Origin: Epiperipatus broadwayi
Taxonomy: Eukaryota > Onychophora > Udeonychophora > Euonychophora > Peripatidae
Reading direction: 5' to 3'
NCBI GenBank assembly: GCA_028023455.1
Contig: JAQFVV010000049.1
Coordinates: forward strand, 3,034,536-3,098,535
Length of the DNA stretch: 64,000 nucleotides
The translations under genes and the position numbers were made by a program. This document shows positions 23,375-36,593 of the stretch, piece after piece. How positions within the stretch are numbered: the stretch's first letter is position 1; every line of letters starts with the position of its first letter. The notes beneath the pieces are model-generated. The model did no database searches. It was not told the DNA's origin and saw only the letters and a program-made list of their open reading frames with translations.

Positions 23375-24110
23375 GACAGAGTGGCCATGCACAAAGTGAC
23401 ATTAGCTAAAGCTACAACAACTTATATGTATATAGAGATATTTTATCCCCATTATAATAGTAAATCAAGTACAAATTATATAAGCATACTGTTAAATAAA
23501 TGATGGTAGCCTGTGCATATATTATTACCTACATACAGGAATAAATAAAGTATTAAAGTTATGATTTATAATTTTTATGTATGATTATATATATATATTA
23601 TTTTTAACTATGCAAAATTTTCCAATTTGCATTTTTAAATTGTTTATGTGTTATAACATATATACATAAAAAGGGAGGTTCAAAGTGATTAGTAAATGTT
23701 CTACATGTCTATATATTTTTTGATGTTTATCATATATTTTTTTTGTTAATAAGTTAAAACAAACGCAGGTTGTTATTGTTTGACCAGATGTTAATTCTCT
23801 TAATGGATTGCGATGATCATCCTGCACTTTTAAAAACAAAAATGTCAAGTAATTTAATGCTAATATCAGCAGAGAAAAATATAGAATGCTTTTTTTTTCA
23901 AGTTATTTGTTTCAGTCTTTTGCAAGAGGGAAAAGTGGAAAAAACTCCCATTATATCAAAATTTAGAAAATTGATATAAATGGAACTCCTTGATCAATTA
24001 AAATGGTCTGAGTGAAAAAGTAATGATTAAAATAAAAAATAAAAAGAATATGGTGTAAAAAATCTGTACTCATTGTTACACTCAATTAGCTAAAAATTTA
24101 GAGTTGGTTG
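21200..24110. other. AT-rich sequence with microsatellites
   Basis: No gene seen. Low-complexity tracts: AT run followed by a long A run at about 22738-22800, and (TA)n at about 23319-23372. Frames over these are artefacts. Confidence 0.55.
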
Positions 24111-24745
24111 ATGCAATAATGACAGGGGGATACTCAATTCATATTGTACTGAGTGTAGATCTTTGAAATATTGTGTTCGCCATGCTGTATTTTTTAAAGC
24201 TACCATGCTGGTTCCTGCTGATTAAATATTCAACCACAGGTCTAGGAAGATCATCGGACTGATGATATTTGTTTGTTGTAAACTACTAAGGCTATTTTAT
24301 TAAGGGCATACTTGAGAATTCATCTGGAGAATGAAAACGAAGATGCTGATTGTCCAACATTAAAGAAATTAGTAAAAAGGGAATAGAGCTGAGCCTGGCT
24401 ACAAATGAAAGTTCCACAAAACTTATGCAAATAATTAGCAGCTTGCTGATGCTGTAAAAAGAACGATATTGGTAAAAACCAGAAAAAAATTAAAATGTCT
24501 AAAGGAGTCAGTATAATAATGATGGAGTAAACTCCCAATATCAGTGCACCAATCTGACTACTTCTGTGCCACTACCATGTAACTACCATCACCAGCTGAT
24601 AATGATGATGAATATCTAAATGCATATGTGCTGCTGAAGTGAAGAGAAGTCTTTGCTGCCCCATTGTTATGTTTTGTAGCACCTTCAGAAGTTTTGAAGT
24701 CTGGATGAAGAAATCAGAAAAAGGGTGGATGGTATATATTTTTAT
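24111..24745. other. Less AT-rich unassigned stretch
   Basis: Base composition is more balanced than the surroundings, suggesting an old element or former exon, but neither strand gives a convincing protein; I could not identify it. Confidence 0.3.
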
Positions 24746-24747
24746 TG

Positions 24748-24787
<40 letters not shown>

Positions 24788-24789
<2 letters not shown>

Positions 24790-26040
24790 TTGCATTACAT
24801 GTATGTTATGTTGTTTATTCACAAAGTATTGAATTTTTCTATTTTAAATCATCTTCTCACATTAATTTTAAAAAGCTTAGATGTGTATATGTATATGTGT
24901 ATATTTTCTTCTTATTTTTGTTAAAAGTAATACATGTATGTGTATAGTATAAAGATATTTCAATGGCTTAAATGAGATTATTTTGCTTTTTTGCTTTTGT
25001 CTATGTAAACATTTGATAGGTATACATATGTACTCTTATAAAAATGTTTAATTAAGAAGTGGAAAGGATGCATAGATAGACATACATGTATATTTTTTGA
25101 TATTTTATGAAATAAAAGTAATGATTAATCTGTGTGTGTGTGGGTAGAAACTGAGACCACATTATTCAAAGGTATTTAGATGAAAATAGAGAGGGGAGTT
25201 CCATAGATAAATTAAATCAGTATTACTCATAGATTTTCTCTTTATTATAATGCTTATTAGTGGTTTCCATACATTATGTATAGTCACACTAGATTGGCTT
25301 ATGGGATGTTTTGCCATTGTCATGTGAGCAGCTTTTTAAATTTTTCTTCTTTGTACCTTTTCTTCTTTATCCAATATTTTTATATTTTCCCAATCGAACA
25401 TATGTTCATTGGTACATACATGGTCTGATACCTTAGGCACATCAGTTTTCTCTCTTCTAATCATCAGTTTATGTTTTACAAGCATTTTTAAATGGGATGA
25501 TTGGTCTCACCAATATATGCTCTTCCACATTTACGTGGTATTTCATAGATGCAGTTTTTTTTTTCAGCATTTCAAGTTTAGGTTTTGTAGATGTTAGAAT
25601 GCCTCATAGTGTGGTATGGCTCTGGAAAGCTGTTCTGATGTTATACTGATTGCAGATTTTCCTTAATTTGTCTGCTATTTTTGGAATGTATGGGTACGCT
25701 ACAGTACCAATAATTATCTTTTCTTTTGATGGTTCTTTTTGTTGTCTATTTAATGTTTTCTTAATAACAGCTAATGGATAATGATTTTCATAAGTTTGTT
25801 CTATACTTTTCTTTTTCCAAATCACCAGTTTCTGAACAAACTTCTTTTGCTCTGTTCCACAGTGATAGTATAACTTCATGTTTTGTGTTTCTGGTGAGAT
25901 TAGACGTATAGGCTAGGTATTTTTCTGTATGTTGTTATTTTGCATTACGTGTTACATTGTTTATCCACAACTATTTTAAATCATCCTCCCACATTAATTT
26001 TAGAAAGCTTAGATGTGTATACGTATATATGTGTATATAT
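24788..26040 (-). mobile_element. Second PLE fragment between ~100-bp direct repeats
   Basis: The segments 24788-24905 and 25938-26035 are direct repeats (shared 'ttttgcattac', 'ttttaaatcatc.tc', 'cacattaatttta.aaagc', 'ttagatgtgtat') and differ by a ~17-bp indel. Between them, on the minus strand, lies a PLE 3' portion (25240-25905) and its 3' UTR. Direct partial terminal repeats are a known PLE feature. A (TA)n tract (24752-24786) precedes the left repeat. Confidence 0.65.
25240..25905 (-). pseudogene. PLE RT C-terminus plus GIY-YIG endonuclease, frameshifted
   Basis: On the minus strand, from the right: VILSLWNRAKEVCSETGD, then YENHYPLAVIKKTLNRQQKE, then IPKIADKLRKICNQYNIRTAF (25604-25879), the usual RT-linker end of animal PLEs. 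Next, in another frame, comes CIYEIPRKCGRAYIGETNHPI (GIY-YIG strands), and then KVSDHVCTNEHMFDWENIKIL and a final HPISQSSVTIHNVWKP. The module order is that of the PLE C-terminus, but at least two frame changes and a stop break it. The sequence is quite different from the PLE at 11632-13640, so two PLE lineages are present. Confidence 0.75.
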
Positions 26041-29000
26041 ATTATAACCTACACTCCCAATACCACTCATATACATTACATGAGTGAAATGCCAAGGCAC
26101 CAGTTCTATTAATAAATAGAACAATATAATAAGATATATAATACAAAATTATTACTGAGACTCTATATTTAAGTTTATGTTCAGCTCAGCTCAGTGGGAG
26201 GCTATAGGCAGTTCATAAGATATATGATGATAAATGAATAAAAGAAGAAATATTACAAAACATTTAATATAATGTAAATTCCTTTGTTAATTAATCGTAT
26301 GATAAAGAATCATAATGTTTATTGGTACAGTCTATTAAAATATACTTTAAACTTAATTTCTTCCTTCATCCAAATATAACATATATCAGCATGCTATAAT
26401 TAAAATACTAAACAATTCTATGACTTGGCATATCACAATTTAAACATCTACTTTAATGTCTATCAAGAAATAAATAATAATATCTCAGGGAATTTAACAA
26501 ACACAGTTGAATTAAATGAAATACATTGGCCCATAAATTATAATTCTAAAGTATGATAAAAATGTAATGAAACAAATTGACTAAAATATTTTTACTGTGT
26601 TTCAATAATAAGATAGTGACAGAAATAGGGTATTTTAATCTCATATCATCATCTAACAAATATACTAACTTGGTAACCCTTCTAACACGTTTATCCAGTG
26701 GCAAATGTTCCTTATAATTTTGGATTAAGAGAAATAATATTGTCAGACACCAGCAGATTTAATATTATAACTCTAAAATAATATATCTATTTTATAATAG
26801 ATTTATGAAATGTGGAGATGTGGAAATGAAAACACGAATGTATACAATAATAACTCCAGACACAGTTTTAAGATTTTAAATAAATAAAACAAATCATTTA
26901 TTACACTAAAATAAATTTGGTTTAACATGATATTTACAATTGGACTACTTGTCCTACAGATTTTTAAATTATCAAATAAACTTTGAGCATCAGTTTGGGA
27001 TTATCCCTATTATCAAAGCAAATTAACAACAAAACTTAAATATTCTGACTTTGAACACATGCTTTGCCTACATGTTTCATCTACATGATACTAAATAAAC
27101 AACATGTTATATTATTAGCACAAAAAATACTTTTGAGAGGATATTACTATTGATTAATAAAATAAATCAAATTAATTATATTTGGCTCTCAACAAAGCAA
27201 CTTTCTCTAATTGACTAAATAATCACTTTCAATTACGTATACCTATCATGCACAGCAACAAAATCATGTTTATTCTGAAGACTTGATGATTTATAACCTT
27301 TATTTAAATAAATACACTGTATTTTAAAATATTTATTTCCCGTTTTAATATCAATAACTTTATAATTCTATTTAAATGAATGTGATGTATTTCAAAACAT
27401 TTATTTCTCATTTTAAGTTTCAATAACTCTATACTTTATATACACAATATTATTTATATTATGAGTGTGTGTGCATGTGCCAAGCAACAATAATAGAAAA
27501 TAATCTTTTCTACAAACTCTCCATTCATCAAGAAAATATCATACAATTATTTTATTTCGGACAATGTTGTAATTCATCAATAAAATAAGACACTAATATT
27601 ACATCAAGAATTAATTTAACAATTTATCTGGCCACATATTAATTAACACAGAGCTATATTTTCATGATTATACAGACTATACATTATAAGGGAAATCTAC
27701 ATGAGGAGCAGATAAACTCTTACTGAACACTTCTACAATAATTCATCTGATTCTAAATACACTGTTGGTGGGGAACCTTTTCCTCATCACCAAGAATATA
27801 AGAAAAATGTCACATAACTTCCTAAACATCATTTAATCATACTTCAACAATAATTCATCTACTTCTAAATACACTATTGGTGGGGACTTTTTCCTCATCA
27901 CCAGGGCTCTAAGAAAACATCACTTAACTTCAAAAATATCATTTAATCATATGCATATAATATAAACTAGGCTCTACTCATGGAAAAACATATACTAAAT
28001 AAGCAAAATCTTTTACCTCTACAAACATTAGAACACAATCAGATTTTTTTCCATTCTCAAAGCTTTTCTAAATATCGAACATTATAAATACATGCTGGCA
28101 GATAAATACATACAGATAACATACTAATCTGTTCAACTCAGCAGAATATGAGAGCATCCAAAATTTATACATAAAATATTCACAAACTGAACTTTATCAA
28201 ACAAATGTCATAATTGTGCGAAACAGACACACACCCGCGAATAAAAGTATATATAAAATTAACTCTAAATTACACACTATGCAGGCAACATGGTAATTAA
28301 ATATTGCATTAAGGTATAACTTTTAATTCAGAATAAACTTTAGGTTATTTTTAAAACTTAATGCTTATAATTATTACAAACGAACTTTCTTTCATATCTA
28401 GCAAACTATTTCTATTATACGTTCGCTGATTTAAAAAAAAAACAAAAGTCTCACTTTGAGATAATAAAGTATACAAAATAAATATAAACCTCTCTAATAA
28501 TATATTAAAAAAAATTTTTTTTCTTGTACCTTTGTAAAAGAACAATAAGACCTATTTGTACACAATCAATTTTTACCAGCGCATTCCTCATTTGGATACA
28601 CTTCGGAAACGATCTTGAAGGTCAAAATAACCCAAATTATCAATAAAACATAATAATAAGTAAGCCTATCTATCAATAATATACGTTAATAATGACAAGC
28701 AATAAAAAAAAATAAAGAAACAAAAGTTATTTGTTTTATAACTTAAAATAAAAGTTCACTTGCAAAGCTCTGCTCCAGGTTTATGAAACAATATGGGACA
28801 CATTCAAAACTGAATTTAAATAAAATAAACTTCTGCAGGACAACTAAAAAAATATAATCATAACTTAAATCTGACCCAGCACCTCTAGTGTTCATAGCAT
28901 ATCTATTTGAGGTACCAAATCACACACAAGTGATTAATTTCTTTTTTATTATACTGAAAATATAAGATTCTCCATTGTAGTTCTAAGTTAAATACGCAAT

Positions 29001-30655
29001 TATTCTTAGTAGTTTTCTTGAATAGCATTTGACACTTTATAGTCTATTATACGCATGGTTTATTCTTAAATATTGTCAATTAAGATACCATGGTTCCTTA
29101 GTAATTCCACAATTAATAATACTTTGTTTTATATTCCATCTTTATCGAAGAGAAAAAAAATTATCCGCATTTCTATCCTTCCATTCGATTTAAACAAATA
29201 CTTAATTTGAAGTAACTCACATTTTATTTCCTTCATTTAAAATATGTATTATTTCCAAAAATACCAGATAAATAAATACTGTTATCTCTTTATGATGAAT
29301 TTAAACATGGCATGATTTATCAAAATATGCATATTCTTAATTTTATGTTTAATCCTCACATAACACGGAAAATAGTGAAGAATTAAAATATATTCTGTAA
29401 AATAGTTCTGCATGTGTTTTCCAGATATATTAAAATACACACATTGGTTAGTGATACAACAATAATATTCATGCAGTTTATTCTTATTTAAAATGACAAT
29501 TAAATGAAGTAATGTAGACTGGACATTATCAACATACATTTTTAAAAGAGCAATAGTTATGAAGGGGTTAATTCAAAATGTTTAAATCAAGGAGAGCAAA
29601 GTAAACTATGTACCTTTTTAAAATTTAGAATTGCATTCTATTAACTTTTCCCATAATAAGTTTCTTAAGATCCTTTCGAAGTTTTACTCCAAAGTCTTTT
29701 TTAAAATCAATTTGACTTCAGCAACTAGCTTTAATTTTCACAATAATGAGCCACTGTTTACTGGCTACAATTACAATACATAATAAACAAAATTTTTACT
29801 GGAGATCTTTGTTAAATAGCTCTCTTTTGCAAAATGTCATTTCCCTTCACAAGGTTACTCCCACACTTCTTTTCTATCTAAGCTAATTACATATTCAAAA
29901 AAAAATATTTTCTAAAAAAAAAAAAATCACTCTGATTAAATCAAGACAAAAATAATAATAAAATAAATAGCTTTTACAAACTTGAAAGAAAAATGAATAT
30001 TAATTAACTATTAAACAAAAATGACTAATAATTTATTTAATTTGTAAAATAATTCATTGATTCAACTATCTATTAATCATTGGCAAGAAATATATATTTA
30101 TTAAATTATTTAAGATAATTACTGTAATTTAAATGTTTTTATTGTACATGTACTATTGTTTGCTGTTATTAAAAGATGAAAATGAAATGAAACATAATAC
30201 AGACATATATGCATGCACATGTACTGCAACCTAAATATTAAACTATCCTAACTAAATATAATTGAAATGGCTATTAATTGTTGACAAAAGGATAAGTATT
30301 AATGAATAAAGGATTTTGAAACCATTCAACCAAATATTACACTAACATAAAATAACTTTGCATTTTCCTGCCCAAATATACCAATTCCTATAATAACAAC
30401 CCCTCTCTCTGGCATTAAATACTTCACTAACCACAATAATAATAATGAATACTTATAAAGTGGTCAATCAACTGCATAAGCAACCCATATCTAAGCTTTA
30501 AACAATCTCCAGCAAAAAAATTTAAAATTCTAAGGCTATTTCAATTTTTTTAAATATAATATAACTATTCAATGCAGATACAAAGCATCTTAATTCCTTG
30601 TGCCCATTCAGATGGTCACAATATATATTTATTTTTGTTGTTGTTTGTAACACAT
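26041..30655. other. AT-rich sequence, no recognised gene
   Basis: Apart from the duplication at 27728-27951 I see no element or gene. Open frames such as 28351-28545 and 29282-29539 have random AT-rich composition. Confidence 0.5.
27728..27951. repeat. Local tandem duplication, ~112-bp unit
   Basis: Copy 1 (27728-27841) and copy 2 (27842-27951) share 'caataattcatct', 'ttctaaatacact', 'ttggtgggga', 'cctcatcacca' and 'atcatttaatcata', with scattered differences and small indels. No coding content is evident. Confidence 0.8.
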
Positions 30656-30659
30656 ATAT

Positions 30660-30902
30660 TGGTATTTTGCTTTTGTCTCCATGTGAGTTTGATTCATATA
30701 CAAATGCATACTTATAAAAATGTTTAATTTAGAGTGGGAAGGATGCATAGATAGACATATATTTTGATATTACATGAAATAAAAGTAATTCTTAATATGT
30801 GTGTGTAGAAACAGACCTCATTATTCAAGGGTATGGAAAGAAATTCCGTATGTAAATTAAATCAGTATTACTCAGATTTTTTCTTTATTATAATGTTTAT
30901 TT
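30660..30902 (-). mobile_element. PLE 3'-UTR fragment
   Basis: Aligns to 24990-25255, the 3' UTR side of the second PLE, sharing 'aaaaatgtttaatt', 'ggatgcatagatagacata', 'gaaataaaagtaat' and 'aatcagtattactca'. It lacks the coding part, so it is a short 5'-truncated insertion of the same lineage. Confidence 0.65.
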
Positions 30903-31494
30903 GAATAAAATATGTTTATTCATGTGTACAGGTGGTGGGTTTATTTGGGGAAAATAAATATTTTTTTTTGTGTTAAATCATTTGTATACGAGTGTTTCAT
31001 GTCACTTTTTTCTCTCTCCAACAAGATTATATAAATTTTGCAAGTATAGCATAATCCACTATTTATTTATCTGAGATAGGAAGTTGACTGAAAAAAGCCT
31101 ATGGGATAGTGCTTATTGATATTAAAAGTTTGTTGTCAAGCTGATATCTTTTCTTCACTTATTTATGCTATATGTTTTGTTGGTAGTTGGATATTCTTTC
31201 GGGAGAGGTTTTCTTTTTTCCAAAGTTGCATGTAAAGTCAATGTTTAAATTCTTCCTGTCAAAGGTATACTATGGTCAACATCACCAGCATGGCAATAGA
31301 GTTTTAGTAAGGGAGAGATCAGGAAATATAACCAGTTTTGGTTTGATCTTTCTCATTTAAAACTTCAATTAATTAACTTTAAGTCATTAGTTTTAGAGTT
31401 TAATATTAAGATGCTGCATTCTGATGCATGACAGTAACCTCATATTCAATTCACTGCATGAGGTATGAAGCCATAGGGTAGGCATTGACCAGTC

Positions 31495-31655
31495 ATCATC
31501 ATCATCATCAACCATTATAATCCACTGTAGGATGAATGTCTCTCCAAGTTCAATACATCTTCCGATTTTTAGCTTCTTTTCTCCACATCATCCCTGCACA
31601 CTTTCTTATTTCATCCATCCATCTCACATGTGGTCTCTTTCTGGGTCTTATGTTA
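31495..31655 (-). mobile_element. RTE-type LINE 3' end, 5'-truncated
   Basis: The minus-strand copy matches the last ~150 bp of the RTE element at 48235-48873, coding for RPRKRPHVRWMDEIRKCAG and MMWRKEAKNRK before a frame break, and ends in a (TGA)n tail, seen on plus as (ATC)n at about 31495-31511. Short 5' truncations and simple-repeat tails are typical of RTE elements. Confidence 0.8.
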
Positions 31656-31659
31656 ATTA

Positions 31660-33300
31660 GAAAGAAGACTTTATAATATAAAATATATATATATAAGAAT
31701 AGAAGTTATGTGGTTTTATAAAATATTGATGCATTTATATCTTTATTTATGATTGTTGTAGATCAGAAGATTGATGGAATAATTAAACCATTATTGATAA
31801 AATAATATAATGCATTGTAGAAATAAGAAAGTGATTAACATTAGTACACTCTATATAACTGGATATTTAGTTGCTTAATATGTCATATAGCATTTTATCA
31901 TCAGAGGTGATAATAGATCATTCATCCTTGAAACTTCAGCTGTTATATCCATTATTCTACAACTTGGCAATATATTGATAAATAAGTATTGTGATGATAA
32001 CAATGGAATTAACATTCATTGCATTATTAGCTATTATATGACTATTATTGCAAGTAGTGAGAATAAATGTGACAGAATACTGAAACAGTAAGATTTGTAT
32101 TCGAATCTTAAGTTTCACCTTTTTCTGTCGTCTCTCACTGACCAGTCTATCCTGCCCAAATTTAAACTTTTTGATATCGAGTTGTGTGTGTAACAATATT
32201 AAAAATGTATAAATATATGTAGAATTCAGCATAAATATGCACACATCTCGATCTCAAATTAAATGCAATAAATAGGAATAAAATAATATAATTTAGATTT
32301 CTTTTAGTTATATAATTTTGTATAATTTTAATCATTTATTTTGGATTATAAAGTTCGTATTTATTGCTTTGTTTAAATTTCGTTTAATAATAATTCTAAA
32401 AAAATCTGATGTAATATTAATTAAAAGTTAAAATAATCTTATGTTCCCTTTTTGTCTTTGAAATTTAAAAGCATCGGTCAGTGATAGATAATAGATTAAT
32501 TAAAGAAAATTCCCCAAAATGTAATTAGTAAATGTAAAATGTAAACAATAGAACGGCAGCTTTCTTTAATTAAAAACCAACAAAATGCATTGATTATTCT
32601 CAGGGCAGATTAAGTAGAACCTAAAAATATCTTAACAAAAATGTGAGAGATCAAGATAAGAAAAGAGGCCATCTTAGACTTTCTGGAGACATTCACTTAA
32701 ACTTTAGCTTTGCTCTCGATCACTGAGAGTCTCCAAAAATAATAAAATAATTTGTTCCTGCCAAGGTATGACCGAGTAAAGCACCTAGATTATTCTCCAT
32801 CGGGAGATGGCCTATTGGATGCCAAACTTTTCATTGCTCATTATAAATTCACCATGAAGATCTGCTGCCTGAAATAAATGAAAAAGCTGCTGCTGCTGTG
32901 AAATTAAATGAAATATCTAAATACAAAAAAGACTTGCCACTCGTGAACTTTTTGCTGCTAAACTAATGGAATCAGAAAACTTCTTATAAAACAGGTACCT
33001 GTCTGTGTTCAAACTCTAGAGTACTCTAATAATATGCTATAGCTCTTCTTCATATTACTTATCTAAATTATAAAATGTAAAAACTACCATATGTATAACT
33101 AAAACTGAATAATTAACTTAATGTGTAAATTTCTCTAATAATCTAGCTTACCTCATTCTATCTTGGATGCGTATTTCTAAAATCTACATTTTATCTATAT
33201 TTATTATTTAATTATTGCATGCTCACAATTGTCTCTATTTTCAAAGTTTAAATCTATGATCGTTTGAAACAGTGAATGCGTGTCACATTTTCATTAATAT
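31660..33300. other. AT-rich sequence grading into a less AT-rich patch
   Basis: No gene identified. From about 32640 composition becomes more balanced; short motifs such as 'gaccgagtaaagcacc' and 'catcgggagatggcc' look unlike the surroundings but fit no family I recognise. Confidence 0.4.
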
Positions 33301-33309
33301 GTACTTCAT

Positions 33310-33333
33310 CGGGTCGAGGCAGAGACCAGCCCG
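33310..33333. repeat. Hairpin with conserved loop, copy 1
   Basis: CGGGT and AGCCCG flank the loop 'gaggcagagacc'. The flanks 'tacttcatc' and 'cattcttataaacc' recur around 33813-33840 with changes. Confidence 0.55.
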
Positions 33334-33599
33334 CCATTCTTATAAACCATAACTAACTTAACTTTCATCTAAATTGACACGCATTCAGTGCATCACTTAT
33401 TGTAATGCAGGGTCTACTACTCCGCAAATGGCTGACGTATTAGTTATAATAATTCCCAATTTATATAGGTTTTGTATTTATTAAATCATCATGAATAATT
33501 CCTGAAAATTATATTTCTTTGAGAGTCGCCAATGTTCTTTAGTAAATGTTGATAATATAGGGCCGAGTTAGAAATCTATTTAAATCTCATCATAATCGT

Positions 33600-33860
33600 T
33601 TATACATTATACATGTGTTATGTTTTAGAGATGCGATGACCCATTCCGCCGTGAAATTTCCGGATTCTTCAGGGTTGAAATTAACCCCAGTTGTCCTACA
33701 CAAGCGGGCATAATGGGTGCTCCTGTAGGACTTGACCATGTCATGCAACCAGCCGGAAAAACTGCGACACGGACCGCTTGTCCCTGGTTATGCTTATGTG
33801 ACACCTTACTTCGTCAGGCTGAGGCAGAGACCAGCCTGACACTCTTATAAACCCATTCAT
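33600..33860. repeat. GC-richer patch containing hairpin copy 2
   Basis: This patch stands out in base composition. At 33813-33840 GTCAGGCT and AGCCTGAC form a perfect 8-bp stem around the same 12-nt loop as 33310-33333. Nearby 'ttccgga' and 'cagccggaaaaactg' give further short inverted repeats. It could be an LTR or UTR of an unrecognised retroelement; no coding frame seen. Confidence 0.45.
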
Positions 33861-34179
33861 GGCATTGCAGTTTCAATATACTGCCATTCCATATCGCCTT
33901 TCTAAAGGGTACCACGTGTTCCTTTACTTAATTTTATTATTCTATATATCACTCCGCCTCTGCATTATCTTCATAATTCACTCTCAAATAAATGTTTGCC
34001 CTTAGTTATAAATAAATATTTTAATTAAATAAATATATGTCTGCCATGACTCTTATAACCCATACTTTAGACTCTTGCATTGCAAAGGTATAAATCTCTC
34101 CAGGCATGCATTAGAAATACTTACTCGAGAATTTTAGGTAGCTAGATTACGCCTTCAAATAAGTGAATTCCTTTTGTAA

Positions 34180-34290
34180 ACATTTCAGTATCGGAAATAC
34201 CGCTACTGAAATCCTCAATATAAAATAATGTCTAAATAAATAAATGTATTCTTTAAAATATAATCATGTCGCAAATCCCGCTACTGAAGC
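34180..34290. repeat. Short repeated hairpin module
   Basis: ATTTCAGTA and TACTGAAAT (34182-34213) form a 9-bp inverted repeat. About 70-80 bp further, 'cgcaaatcccgctactgaagc' repeats the right half ('cggaaataccgctactgaa'). Confidence 0.45.
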
Positions 34291-34432
34291 TTTAAATCCA
34301 CAAAATATTATTAGTAAATGATTTTATTAAAATGTATTAATAAATAATTTTAAACTATACGTCTGCAGTTACGTTTCATTTATTCGATACCCATTCTATA
34401 TAATATTTCCTCGATTATGTAAATATGAATGT

Positions 34433-34654
34433 TTAATTAATATTAGTTTGATTATTGGCTAACTCGAGAATAAAATCATGAGTCTCTTGCATATCCCTGA
34501 CCACCATGCCTAAGGAAGTATTTACTAATGTCGCATCAGATGCGTTGTTTCGTGGGTGGTATTGTGGAACCGATAAACTATGTTCAAACTCAGTACCATG
34601 GGTGGCTTCACTACTCAATGGTACTGCTGTTCTGTATGGTGGTTGAATTCTGCA
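34433..34654 (-). other. Unassigned 73-codon open frame, coding-like composition
   Basis: From a TAG at 34655-34657 to a TAA at about 34433 on the minus strand, the frame is open for 73 codons without an early Met. Residue usage is balanced (QPPYRTAVPLSSEATHG at the start, ILELANNQTNIN at the end), unlike the Phe/Ile/Lys-rich random frames elsewhere. It could be an exon, or the start of a retroelement gag-like protein; I do not recognise it. Adjacent GC-richer repeats (33300-34290) suggest an unrecognised mobile element. Confidence 0.3.
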
Positions 34655-34699
34655 CTATGTTTATGAGTCACACATTTTCTGACCGTTACAATACCTAAT

Positions 34700-36590
34700 A
34701 AGGTTGATGAAATTTGTTATAAGTTTGAAGTAAAAAAAATATACATCTTACTAATGCAACAAATATAAGTAAATAAAAGAAAGATAGGAAGTTAGAGGTG
34801 AAGTTGTAAGTAGTACAGAAATTAAGATGAGACTTGTAATGCTTCTACAAACTTTTAAAAATCTGTAAAGATATCATGTGACTCTTTGAAATTAGAATGA
34901 AACAATAAGTTTGAATGATAGAATTAAAATGAAATAAACTTTGAGAAAAATAAATGGTGAAATATTATTTATTAAAAAAATAATTAGAAAATAAGGAACT
35001 GGGTTGGCTCTTTGGGGACTGGAAATGTGAAGAATATATTGGATGAAATTGACTTAGTAAATGATGCTAAGAAAAACAGCTGTAATCTACGAAAAGAGAG
35101 CTGGTGATAAAAAAAAAAGTTTGTAGTAAGAGAGCAATCTGCCTTTTTTAGTGTATGTGTGATGATGACGTGCTGTGAACATGTATTAGCGAAAAATATG
35201 TTTTGTAAAGACTTCTTGTAATTTTCTATTTATTTCAATTGTTTTCTTAAACAGATGTTTTTTGTTTTGCTTTATAATAAATCTTAGTTAATGGGAGATT
35301 TCAACAACTCCTATTTTTATCACAATTATGTGTTTCACAACTTGATGATGTATTTACAATTAGACATTCGAAAAAAAAGTCATTAATATAAATTTATTTC
35401 TAAAAAAAAATTAGAGGTGACTTTTTGCAAATCAAGATCAACAACTAACGTCTAAGTATACCCATAGTGATTGTAAGTAGAAGCTTATTTTAACGGTTCA
35501 CATTTAATGTCAGAACTTATTTTTTATTTATGATTTGAAAATTTTACCATATAACTACGTGAAGGTATTAAACACTTTAAGTGTATATCATTATTTATTA
35601 ATATATATAATGGTTTAATTTTTTCATTTCCTTTAGATTTTGATATTTTTCGCATGAAACTAACAAAAAGATTTTACAAATATCTATTAAAAGACAAGCC
35701 AAAATAATAAAAAAAAATCATTGCTTTGAATCAGAGAAATAAAAATCCTAATGATGTATTTTTCTTCAAAATAGATTAAAGAAATAGCGGTTTTAATCAT
35801 ATGATTTAAAAATCGCGCTGATAAAATTAAACTATTTCAATTTGCAAGCTTTTAAATTTAAGTCTTAAATATAAATAGACACGAGTGATAAAGAGTTGGT
35901 GATTAATTACCGCTAAAAAAATATGTGCAATATATATAAATATTAACATTTTTTATCTGAAGTGGATGTGTCAAAGTTATTAGAGGAGAAAGTTTGACAT
36001 TTGTAAAAGAAAATTGTAATAATTTATTTTTATAAATTAAATAGTACAATAGTTGAATTTAAAATATTTTCTACACTTATTAATGAGAATCTTAAACTCT
36101 TTTCATTAATATTTCTGAAATAGAAGTGTATTAGATGTTACGTATTGAGTGGTAATTATGGATGGACAAGCACTGAACACAATTATGACAAATAATATAT
36201 CTGTTACAATCTTAATCTGTTAAAAATAATTGAATGAGTAATTATTAAAGAAGTCATTCTGAACTATAGAGTGCTCCTTGTGGTAGTTGCAGTAATAAAG
36301 TGGCATAATTTGGAATTCAAGATTCATGGATCACTTCCATTGCTCATACTTTTTATGAACTCCTGAGTAATAAATCATTTGAGTGAATTTACGAAAAAAA
36401 AAATTAAAATTGAACTGTGTTCCAGATACCTTCAGCTCTAATGGCTGAAATACACTGAGCAACCTATTATATTATTTAATTTCATTTTTCCTCTGACAAT
36501 TGTTCATGAAGTAAATCAGAAAATTTCTTTCTAAAGTTTATTGTCTGTATTCTATTTTGCCTTTTTCTACATATTTGAATTAATTGATGA
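34700..36590. other. AT-rich sequence, no recognised feature
   Basis: No repeats or coding frames that I can support. Confidence 0.5.
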
Positions 36591-36593
36591 ATT

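Noticed and set aside
24255-24290. 'ctgatga' string as another hammerhead
   Set aside because: No GAAA box or pairing arms at the right spacing.
25604-25879. 91-codon minus frame as a free-standing gene
   Set aside because: It is the RT-linker part of a PLE that continues in other frames on both sides.
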